From Geobacteraceae bacterium (GTDB lineage: Bacteria; Desulfobacterota; Desulfuromonadia; Desulfuromonadales; BM103): a DNA stretch of 32,348 nt. Of the stretch, positions 24,857-32,348 are shown piece by piece. The stretch's first letter is position 1; each line of letters begins with the position of its first letter. The translations under genes and the position numbers were made by a program. The stretch covers positions 1-32,348 of the forward strand of contig JAHEEU010000008.1 in NCBI GenBank assembly GCA_024640545.1, read 5' to 3'. A model generated the notes under the pieces. That model was not told where the DNA came from. It was given only the letters and a program-made list of their open reading frames with translations, and searched no databases.

Positions 24857-26317
24857 TTAAGGGTTGGCTTCCCAGCGAAGCTTCGGCTTGCGTGCGGCCG
24901 TGGTTTCATCAAGCCTTCTGACCCGGGAACGGACCGGCGCCTGGTGCAGCAGGTCCGGGTTGTCGCGAGCTTCGCCGGCGATGGCGATCATGGCGTCACA
25001 GAACTCGTCGAGGACATCCTGGCTTTCTGTTTCGGTCGGTTCGATCATGATCGCACCCTTGACCACCAGCGGGAAGTAGATGGTCGGCGGATGATAGCCG
25101 TAATCGATCAGACGCTTGGCGACGTCCAGGGTATGGCAACCGCCGGGGAGGTCCTTGTCGGAAAAAATCACTTCGTGCAGTGAACGCCTCTTGTAAGGCA
25201 GGTCGTAGACCCCCTCGAGCCGCGCCCGCACGTAGTTGGCGTTGAGCACAGCCATCTGGCTGGCGTGTTTCAGCCCGCTCCCGCCCAGGGTTCTGGCATA
25301 GGCAAAGGCCCGCACCATGATGCCGACATTGCCATGAAATGTCATCAGGCGACCGATTGAGTCGGTCTTCTCTGGCTCGAATCGGTAACGGTCGCCGTCG
25401 CGCTCGACGCCCGCCGCCGGCAGATAGGGGCTCAACTGTTCGGTGACCCCTACCGGACCGGCGCCCGGACCACCGCCGCCATGGGGGGTGGAGAAGGTCT
25501 TGTGCAGGTTGAAATGCATGACGTCGATGCCCATGTCTCCGGGACGGGCAATCCCCATCAAGGCATTGAGGTTGGCACCGTCGCAGTAGACCATGCCGCC
25601 ACGTTCGTGGACCAGTTTGCAGATCGCCTCAATGTTGGTCTCGAACAGGCCGAGGGTATTCGGGTTGGTGACCATGAGTGCGGCGACATCGTCATCCATG
25701 TGGGCTTCGACCTCCTCCAGGGTCAGGACCCCCTGGGAAGCGATCGGCACGACATCGTAGCCGGCCAGGGTTGCAGTCGCAGGGTTGGTGCCGTGCGCCG
25801 TGTCGGGAATCAGCACCTTGCTGCGCTTGCTGCCGCGGGCTTCATGCCAGGCGCGAATCACCAGCATGCCCGTCAACTCCCCCTGGGCGCCGGCGGCGGG
25901 CTGCAGGGTGACCTTGGCAAACCCGGACACCTCGGCAAGGGCAACCTGCAGGCGGTACATCAGCTCGAGAATCCCCTGGGCCAGGTGCGGCGGGGTGGCC
26001 GGATGGACGTTGGCCAAGCCCGGCAGGCGGGCAGCAGCCTCGTTGACCTTGGGATTGTACTTCATGGTACAGCTTCCCAAGGGGTAGAACCCCGAATCGA
26101 CACCATAGTTCCAGGTCGACAGGCGGGTAAAATGACGAACCACGTCAACCTCGGACAGTTCGGGGAAGCCGTTGATTTCTTCCCGGCAGAGCTCGGCGGG
26201 GAGTTTTGCCGCCGGCACGTCGAGTTTCGGCAGGCTGTAGCCCTTGCGCCCCGGCTTTGAATGCTCAAAGAGCAGTTTTTCATTCAGTACAAGCCCGCTG
26301 GTTCCCAGTATCGTCAT
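24857..26317 (-). CDS. gcvPB: Glycine dehydrogenase (decarboxylating) subunit 2
   Basis: CTMKYNPKVNEAAARLPG, NTLGLFETNIEAICKLVHERGGMVYCDGANLNALMGIARPGDMGIDVMHFNLHKTFSTPHGGGGPG. Confidence 0.96.
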   Translation of the reverse strand: MTILGTSGLVLNEKLLFEHSKPGRKGYSLPKLDVPAAKLPAELCREEINGFPELSEVDVVRHFTRLSTWNYGVDSGFYPLGSCTMKYNPKVNEAAARLPGLANVHPATPPHLAQGILELMYRLQVALAEVSGFAKVTLQPAAGAQGELTGMLVIRAWHEARGSKRSKVLIPDTAHGTNPATATLAGYDVVPIASQGVLTLEEVEAHMDDDVAALMVTNPNTLGLFETNIEAICKLVHERGGMVYCDGANLNALMGIARPGDMGIDVMHFNLHKTFSTPHGGGGPGAGPVGVTEQLSPYLPAAGVERDGDRYRFEPEKTDSIGRLMTFHGNVGIMVRAFAYARTLGGSGLKHASQMAVLNANYVRARLEGVYDLPYKRRSLHEVIFSDKDLPGGCHTLDVAKRLIDYGYHPPTIYFPLVVKGAIMIEPTETESQDVLDEFCDAMIAIAGEARDNPDLLHQAPVRSRVRRLDETTAARKPKLRWEANP

Positions 26318-27663
26318 GCCGCACCTCCCTGCAGCGCTGTGACCAGCGCGTCGATTTCTTCACGCCGGTTCTGCTCGGTAACGCACACCAGGAAACAATC
26401 CGCCAGCTCCGGGTAGTCGCCGCCGAGGGGAATCCCGGCGAGGAACCCCTCCGCTTCGAGGCGACGGAGAACTTCCGCGGCAGGCGCTTCGGAACGCACC
26501 ACGAATTCATTGAACATCGGCCCGTCGAACACCAGGCTGAAGCCCTTGGCGCCGGACAGCTGCTGGCGGGCATAAGCGGCTTTGGCCAGGTTCTGCTCGG
26601 CCATTTCCCTGAGGCCCTGTTTGCCGAGCAGGCTCATGAAGATGGTGGTCACCAAGGCGCAGAGACCCTGGTTGGAGCAGATATTCGAGGTCGCCTTTTC
26701 ACGGCGGATATGCTGCTCGCGGGTCGACAGGGTCAGGACGAAGCCGCGCTGGCCATCAAGGTCGGTGGTTTCGCCGACCAGGCGACCGGGCATGGCCCGC
26801 AAGTCCTTCTGACGCACGGCGAAAAAGCCGACGTATGGGCCGCCATAAGCAAGCGGCAGTCCCAGGCTCTGGCCTTCACCGGCGACGATGTCGGCGCCAA
26901 GTTCCCCCGGAGACTTGAGGACCCCGAGGGCAACCGGTTCGGACACCACCGTAACCAGCTTGGCACCCGCCGCGTGCGCCCGTTCGACCAGGGTGGCGAC
27001 ATCCTCGATCACGCCGAAATAATTCGGGTAACCGGCCACCACGGCAGCGGTAGTCGCATCGAGTTTGGCCGCCAGATCCCCAAGGTCGGTCCGTCCGTCA
27101 GCAGCGACGGCGACTTCGACCAGCTCCAGGCCGAGATAACTGCAGTAGGTCGCCACCACCTCGCGATAGCGCGGGTTGAGAGCGCGCGACAGCAGCACCC
27201 GCTTGCGGCGCGTCAGGCGGACGGCCATCAGCACCGCCTCTGCGCAGGCCGAGGCGCCGTCGTACATCGACGCATTGGCGACCTCCATGCCGGTCAGCTG
27301 ACAGATCATCGTCTGGAACTCGAAGATGGCCTGCAAGGTCCCCTGGCTGATCTCCGGCTGGTACGGCGTGTAGGCCGTGTAAAATTCACCGCGGGAGACC
27401 AGCAGATCGATCACCGTCGGGATGAAGTGATGATAGGCGCCGCCGCCGAGGAAACATTTGTGGGTCCCGGGGGTGGCATTCTTGACGGCCAGCGATTTCA
27501 GCTCGCTAAGCAGCTCCGTTTCGCTGAGCGGTTCCGGAAGGTCCAGTGGGCGCTTGAGGCGGACGGAATCGGGCACCTCGACGAACAGTTCTTCGAGGTT
27601 TTTGACACCGATCCGTTCGAGCATCTCGGACACATCTCCGGCAGTGTGCGGGATATAACGCAT
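26314..27663 (-). CDS. gcvPA: Glycine dehydrogenase (decarboxylating) subunit 1
   Basis: MRYIPHTAGDVSEMLERIGVKNLEELF, FLGGGAYHHFIPTVIDLLVSRGEFYTAYTPYQPEISQGTLQAIFEFQTMICQLTGMEVANASMYDG. Confidence 0.96.
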   Translation of the reverse strand: MRYIPHTAGDVSEMLERIGVKNLEELFVEVPDSVRLKRPLDLPEPLSETELLSELKSLAVKNATPGTHKCFLGGGAYHHFIPTVIDLLVSRGEFYTAYTPYQPEISQGTLQAIFEFQTMICQLTGMEVANASMYDGASACAEAVLMAVRLTRRKRVLLSRALNPRYREVVATYCSYLGLELVEVAVAADGRTDLGDLAAKLDATTAAVVAGYPNYFGVIEDVATLVERAHAAGAKLVTVVSEPVALGVLKSPGELGADIVAGEGQSLGLPLAYGGPYVGFFAVRQKDLRAMPGRLVGETTDLDGQRGFVLTLSTREQHIRREKATSNICSNQGLCALVTTIFMSLLGKQGLREMAEQNLAKAAYARQQLSGAKGFSLVFDGPMFNEFVVRSEAPAAEVLRRLEAEGFLAGIPLGGDYPELADCFLVCVTEQNRREEIDALVTALQGGAA

Positions 27664-27668
27664 GATCC

Positions 27669-28055
27669 TCAGCTCTCCTCTGCAATCAGGGCCTGGTACG
27701 CTTCAACATCCATCAGGTCGTCAACGTCGGCGGCATCGGCCATGCGAATCTTGATCATCCAGCCATCTTCGTAGGGCGAGGTATTGATAATCTCGGGCGC
27801 ATCGACCAGGTCGTCGTTGATCTCTTCGATAGTTCCGGAGACCGGGGCATAGATATCGGAAACGGCTTTGACCGATTCCACGACCCCGAAAGCCTTGCCC
27901 GCCTCTACGACCGTACCGACCTCGGGCAGCTCGACGAAAACCACGTCACCGAGCGCGTCCTGGGCAAAATCGGTGATCCCCACCACGGCCAGGTCCTCCT
28001 CGACCATGACCCATTCATGTTCTTCTGTGTACTTGAGCTCTTCCGGAAATTCCAT
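27669..28055 (-). CDS. gcvH: Glycine cleavage system H protein
   Basis: [74 protein letters not shown]. Start corrected to the ATG at 28055. Confidence 0.96.
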   Translation of the reverse strand: MEFPEELKYTEEHEWVMVEEDLAVVGITDFAQDALGDVVFVELPEVGTVVEAGKAFGVVESVKAVSDIYAPVSGTIEEINDDLVDAPEIINTSPYEDGWMIKIRMADAADVDDLMDVEAYQALIAEES

Positions 28056-28130
28056 GATGATCTCCTTATGGCGGTATGCCCCTGGACCAGCAGGGGTGCA
28101 AAGAAAGTGTCCTGCCTGAGCAGTCAGCAA

Positions 28131-29219
28131 TTATTTGACAAAGGGCGGACGGACCACCCTTGCACGCATGCGGCGGTTGCGCACGGCAACCTCCAGCTCT
28201 CCATCGAGCCCCGCCGCAGCCGGCTCAACCAGGGCCAGGGCGATACCGAGCTTGAGCGTCGGCGACATGGTGCCGCTGGTGACGAAACCGACCTCGCGCT
28301 CACCGGCAAAGAGCGGATAGCCTTCGCGCGGGATGCCGCGCTCCTCCATAACCAGGCCGACCCGGCGGCGTGGCACGCCGGCGGCCTTCTGTGCCACCAG
28401 GGCAGCTTTACCGACAAAATCGTCCTTGTCAAGCTTGGTGATCCAGGCCAGCCCGGCTTCCAGGGGCGAGATGTCCCGGGACAGCTCATGGCCATAGAGG
28501 GCGTAACCCTTCTCCAGGCGCAGGGTGTCGCGGGCGCCCAGGCCGATCGGCAGCAGGCCGTGCGGAGCCCCCGCCGCCATCAGCTTCTGCCAGACGGCGA
28601 CTGCCGCCGAGGCTGGCAGGTACAGCTCGAAGCCGGCTTCGCCGGTGTAGCCGGTCCGCGATATGATCATCTGTTCCCCGGCAACCGCACCCTCGCAAAA
28701 GTGGTAGTAAGCCAGGTCATCCAGAGAGACATCGGTCAGCTCGGCGAGGATCGCGACTGATTTCGGCCCCTGCAGGGCGATCTGCGCGAACTCAGCACTG
28801 CGATTGGTCAAGGTGACATCCGTCAGCGCCGACTCGCGCAGAACCTGCTGCATCCAGGCGAAATCCTTCTCGATATTGGAGGCATTGACGCAGAAGAGGA
28901 AATGCGCGCCGTTGAACCGGTACAGCGTCACATCATCAACCACGCCGCCCTCGGGGTAACAGATGGCCGAATACTGCACCTGGCCGTCGACCAGCTTGGC
29001 AGCATCATTGATCGTCAGCTGCTGAATGAAGGCCAGGGCATTGGCACCGCGGACCTCGACTTCGCCCATGTGGGAGACATCGAAAAGCCCGGCGGCCTGG
29101 CGAACGGCCAGGTGCTCTTCGATGACACCCGAGTACTGGACCGGCATATCCCAACCGCCAAAGTCGACCATACGTGCGCCCAGCTCGCGATGGACCTGGT
29201 TCAAAGGGGTTTTTTTCAC
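28131..29219 (-). CDS. gcvT: Aminomethyltransferase (T protein)
   Basis: KKTPLNQVHRELGARMVDFGGWDMPVQYSGVIEEHLAVRQAAGLFDVSHMGEVEV. GTG start at 29219 with SD AAGGAGAG; the longer track ORF starts at 29246. Confidence 0.95.
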   Translation of the reverse strand: MKKTPLNQVHRELGARMVDFGGWDMPVQYSGVIEEHLAVRQAAGLFDVSHMGEVEVRGANALAFIQQLTINDAAKLVDGQVQYSAICYPEGGVVDDVTLYRFNGAHFLFCVNASNIEKDFAWMQQVLRESALTDVTLTNRSAEFAQIALQGPKSVAILAELTDVSLDDLAYYHFCEGAVAGEQMIISRTGYTGEAGFELYLPASAAVAVWQKLMAAGAPHGLLPIGLGARDTLRLEKGYALYGHELSRDISPLEAGLAWITKLDKDDFVGKAALVAQKAAGVPRRRVGLVMEERGIPREGYPLFAGEREVGFVTSGTMSPTLKLGIALALVEPAAAGLDGELEVAVRNRRMRARVVRPPFVK

Positions 29220-29321
29220 GGGACTCTCCTTAAGATGAATAAGCAATTCTGAATTTTAACGGGTTTATTCCAAATTGCTCCAAATAAAAAATCTCTATAA
29301 TCAAATAGATAAGATGCAATG

Positions 29322-30176
29322 TTATGCGAGGATGGCCGGAATCTGATCCTCGTGCCCGAGGGTCATCAGGTGCACCCCCTGGCAAAGCTCCCTGGCCCAG
29401 CCAACTGTCTCCCGGGCGATGGCGAGACCTTCGGCCATCGGATCGCCGGCATCTTCGAGGCGTTCGATCAAGGGCTGCGGGACCTTGACACCGGGGATGT
29501 TGGCGTTGAGAAACCTGGCCATTTTGGCGCTGCGCATCAACAGCACGCCAGCGATCACCGGCACCCGCAACGGGGCCATCGCCGCCATGAAACGTTCCAG
29601 GGGACCATGTTCAAAGACCGACTGGGTCTGGAAGAACCGTGCCCCGCTGGCAACTTTCTTGGTCACTTTCTGAAACATCAGCTCGAACGGTTCCGCCGCC
29701 GGGTTTACCGCGGCGCCGGGAAAAAACCGCGGCACGCCGTTAAGGGGCTTTCCCGCCATGTCGGTCCCGGCCATCAGGCCTGAGGCCATGTCCAGCATCT
29801 GCACAGAGTCGAGGTCGAAAACCGGCCGAGCATCCGGATGGTCGCCGAACTTGCCGTGGTCGCCGGACAGCAGCAGCAGGTTCTCGATACCGAAGGCGGC
29901 GGCACCGAGCAGGTCGGACTGCAAGGCCATGCGGTTGCGGTCGCGGCAGGTCAGCTGCAGGATCGTTTCCGTACCGGACTGCTGCAATTGCGCCGCCAGG
30001 GCCAGGGATGACAAGCGCATGTTGGCGCCCTGGTTGTCGGTCACGTTGACGGCCGTCACTCCCCGCAGTTTCCTGGCCCCGTCCAGGGCCGGAGCCAGGT
30101 TGGTCCCTTTGGGCGGTGCGATTTCCGCCGTCACTACGAACTGGCCGCCGGCCAGTTGCTGAGCAAGCTGCGACAT
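29322..30176 (-). CDS. metF: Methylenetetrahydrofolate reductase (MetF family)
   Basis: FVVTAEIAPPKGTNLAPALDGARKLRGVTAVNVTDNQGANMRLSSLALAAQLQQSGTETILQLTCRDRNRMALQSDLLGAAAFGIENLLLLSGD. Confidence 0.93.
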   Translation of the reverse strand: MSQLAQQLAGGQFVVTAEIAPPKGTNLAPALDGARKLRGVTAVNVTDNQGANMRLSSLALAAQLQQSGTETILQLTCRDRNRMALQSDLLGAAAFGIENLLLLSGDHGKFGDHPDARPVFDLDSVQMLDMASGLMAGTDMAGKPLNGVPRFFPGAAVNPAAEPFELMFQKVTKKVASGARFFQTQSVFEHGPLERFMAAMAPLRVPVIAGVLLMRSAKMARFLNANIPGVKVPQPLIERLEDAGDPMAEGLAIARETVGWARELCQGVHLMTLGHEDQIPAILA

Positions 30177-30180
30177 GGCT

Positions 30181-30837
30181 TTAGCGACCGCCGTTCTTCA
30201 GGCGGTAGCGGCCAGGCTGGCGCCTGCGGCTCCAGTTTTTCGGCGGGACGCGACGGGCGAAAACGCCCTGGCGCCGCTGCTTCTGCAGGCGTTCATAGAT
30301 CAGGCGCCAGGCGCATTCGATCTCCTCGTCGACTTCACAGCGACCGTCTTCCATGCCGCCGCACGGGCCGTTCAGCAGGCCCTTGGCACAGGTCGTCACC
30401 GGGCAGATCCCTGCCGTTTCATTAAGGATGCAGTCCCCGCAGAGGGAACACATCTCCTCGTAGTGACCGAAGCGACGCACGTTGCCGAGGAACATGGAGT
30501 TCAGTCCGCCGACCACCCGCTTCTCGACATTCGAGGAAATCGACTGGATGCCCGAGCCACAGGCGAGCACGACCAGGGCATCGGCTTCCTGGACAGCGTT
30601 CCTGTGATGGCGCAATTCACGGGCGGCTCGCATGATATGGCAGGCTTCATCGATCACCACGCTGCCGGAGACCTCCTTGCCCTGGGTGGCCAGCCATTCC
30701 TGGAGCTTGAAAACCTCCTCCTCGCCACCCGCCTTGCAGGCCGTGGCGCAGGCGGCGCAGCCGACCAGGAAGAGCTTGTCGCATGCCGACAAGGCCAGTT
30801 GGAGTTCATCAAGGGGCTTCAGTTCGCTGATAATCAT
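30181..30837 (-). CDS. metV: Methylenetetrahydrofolate reductase C-terminal/zinc-binding subunit (MetV-like)
   Basis: MIISELKPLDEL..., FLVGCAACATACKAGGE, CSLCGDCILNETAGICPVTTCAKGLLNGPCGGMEDGRCEV; immediately upstream of metF. Start corrected from the longer ORF. Confidence 0.82.
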   Translation of the reverse strand: MIISELKPLDELQLALSACDKLFLVGCAACATACKAGGEEEVFKLQEWLATQGKEVSGSVVIDEACHIMRAARELRHHRNAVQEADALVVLACGSGIQSISSNVEKRVVGGLNSMFLGNVRRFGHYEEMCSLCGDCILNETAGICPVTTCAKGLLNGPCGGMEDGRCEVDEEIECAWRLIYERLQKQRRQGVFARRVPPKNWSRRRQPGRYRLKNGGR

Positions 30838-30956
30838 GGTGACCCGGGGACCAAGTGCTGGGAGCCGCAAAGCGTCAGAAGAGCAGACCCGCTCCCAGGT
30901 GTCTTTAAAGGCAAAACGGCCCGCAGCCGGCAAGCCGGCCCGGGCCAAGGAAATCC

Positions 30957-31808
30957 TTACTGGTTTGCGCGGCGCTTGGCGCCTTCCACGGTATTATAGA
31001 GCAGCATGGTGATCGTCATCGGGCCGACGCCTCCTGGCACCGGCGTGATGGCGCTGGCACGTTCCCTGGCCGCTTCGAATTCGACGTCGCCGACCAGCTT
31101 CTTTTCGCCGACCCGGTTGACGCCGACATCGATCACCACCGCACCTTTCTTGATCCACGCGCCCTTGATCATCTCGGGGCGGCCGACAGCGGCAATCAGA
31201 ACGTCGGCCTGGGCGACTTTTCCCGGCAGGTCGCGGGTGCGGGAGTGACAGAGCGTCACGGTGGCATGCTGGGCAAGGCACATCAGGGCGACAGGTTTGC
31301 CGACGATATTGGAGCGGCCGACCACGACGACTTCCTTGCCGGTCAGGTCGACGCCGGTGCGTTCCAGCATCTTCATGACCCCATAAGGGGTACATGGCTG
31401 GTAGAGGGGGTTGCCGGTCACCAGGCGGCCGACGTTGTAGGGGTGGAAACCGTCAGCGTCCTTGGCTGGCGAAATGGCTTCGAGGATTTTGCTTTCATCG
31501 ATGTGGTCGGGCAACGGCAGCTGCACCAGGATCCCGTCGATCCGCGAGTCGTTGTTCAACGCCTCAATCAACGCCAGCAACTGCGCCTCGGTGGTCTCTG
31601 CAGGCAGCTTGTGTTCATCGGAGAAGATACCGGCCTGCTCACAGGCCTTCTCCTTCATTGTCACGTAGACCCGGCTGGCCGGGTCATCCCCAACCAGCAC
31701 GACAGCCAGGCCGGGGGTGACGCCACGTTTTTTCAATTCCGCCACATCGGCGGCAATCTCTTTACGAATATCGGCGGCGATTGCCTTGCCGTCAATGATC
31801 TTGTCCAC
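30957..31808 (-). CDS. folD: Bifunctional methylenetetrahydrofolate dehydrogenase/methenyltetrahydrofolate cyclohydrolase
   Basis: [93 protein letters not shown]. Confidence 0.97.
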   Translation of the reverse strand: MDKIIDGKAIAADIRKEIAADVAELKKRGVTPGLAVVLVGDDPASRVYVTMKEKACEQAGIFSDEHKLPAETTEAQLLALIEALNNDSRIDGILVQLPLPDHIDESKILEAISPAKDADGFHPYNVGRLVTGNPLYQPCTPYGVMKMLERTGVDLTGKEVVVVGRSNIVGKPVALMCLAQHATVTLCHSRTRDLPGKVAQADVLIAAVGRPEMIKGAWIKKGAVVIDVGVNRVGEKKLVGDVEFEAARERASAITPVPGGVGPMTITMLLYNTVEGAKRRANQ

Positions 31809-31986
31809 GCAGAAGACCTCCTAGAGAATCAGACTAAGACTATACGCAACGCCGTTGGGCTTGTAAAGTTTGAAGGGCGATGGCCTGGGGAAAATATTAC
31901 CGGCGGTCAAACCCTGCGCAATGGCCGGAAAAGGCCGCTGCCGCTCAGGGCCCTGCCCACTTTCCGAAGTGCGCCGCCAGAGGCTG

Positions 31987-32348
31987 TCATTCGTGGTCCT
32001 GGTGCTTCCAGGCCTGCACCCGCTTGTACATCTTGCCAAAGCTCTTGTCCTTGCGGCGCTTCTCCAGCAGCGTCTCCGAAGAACGTTCCTGTTCGGCCCG
32101 CAGCTTGAGATAGTTGTCCAGGCGGCGCGAATCGAGTTCGTTGCACTCGATTGCTGCGGCCACGGCGCAACCGGCTTCGCCCTGGTGGCGGCAATCGTTG
32201 AAGCGGCAGTTGCGGGCCACGGCTTCAATCTCCTCGAAGAGCGTCGCCACCCCGGCTTCACAATCGCTGAGCTGCAGCTCCCGCAAGCCCGGGCTGTCGA
32301 GCAGCAGGCCGCCTTCCGGCAGCAGGTGCAGCGAACGGGAGGTGGTCG
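31987..32348 (-). CDS. rsgA: Ribosome small subunit-dependent GTPase RsgA, C-terminal part (5' end off the right edge)
   Basis: Reverse translation TTSRSLHLLPEGGLLLDSPGLRELQLSDCEAGV...CRFNDCRHQGEAGCAVAAAIECNELDSRRLDNYLKL: G3-like DSPG and C-C-H-C zinc site of RsgA. Confidence 0.93.
   Translation of the reverse strand, partial: TTSRSLHLLPEGGLLLDSPGLRELQLSDCEAGVATLFEEIEAVARNCRFNDCRHQGEAGCAVAAAIECNELDSRRLDNYLKLRAEQERSSETLLEKRRKDKSFGKMYKRVQAWKHQDHE

Noticed and set aside
26206-27774. 522-aa plus-strand ORF
   Set aside because: Antisense to gcvPA/gcvPB; composition (H, Q, D, R-rich) typical of shadow frames.
29220-29321. Glycine riboswitch upstream of gcvT
   Set aside because: The metF-gcvT gap is only about 100 bp, AT-rich, and shows no recognisable tandem glycine aptamer layout.

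Overview
The window looks like a bacterial chromosome segment with Desulfuromonadales/Geobacter-like gene content (inferred from gene content, not from a search). Most predicted genes lie on the minus strand. Left to right: (i) a four-gene minus-strand cluster of circularly permuted ATP-grasp, alpha-E and transglutaminase/DUF2126 proteins (1-8480), including both a stand-alone and a fused version of the ATP-grasp and alpha-E modules; (ii) a small zinc-ribbon protein with a UvrD/PcrA C-terminal-like Tudor domain; (iii) an SPFH/NfeD pair; (iv) a CsgD-like LuxR regulator with a degenerate receiver, next to a secreted Gly-rich/NMQQQQ/KDQD low-complexity repeat protein; (v) tRNA-Arg(CCG); (vi) a Rieske/cytochrome b/pentaheme cytochrome c complex; (vii) a DUF1573 protein, hpt, an MJ0042 zinc-ribbon protein, a ferredoxin and ackA; (viii) a large coiled-coil protein between ackA and pta; (ix) an orphan TonB-like protein and a perfect 26-bp inverted-repeat element; (x) a folD-metV-metF-gcvT-gcvH-gcvPA-gcvPB one-carbon/glycine cluster; (xi) the 3' end of rsgA. 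The strongest candidates for an under-described system are the ATP-grasp/alpha-E/transglutaminase cluster and the CsgD-like regulator plus repeat protein. All calls come from reading translations and motifs; no database search was run.
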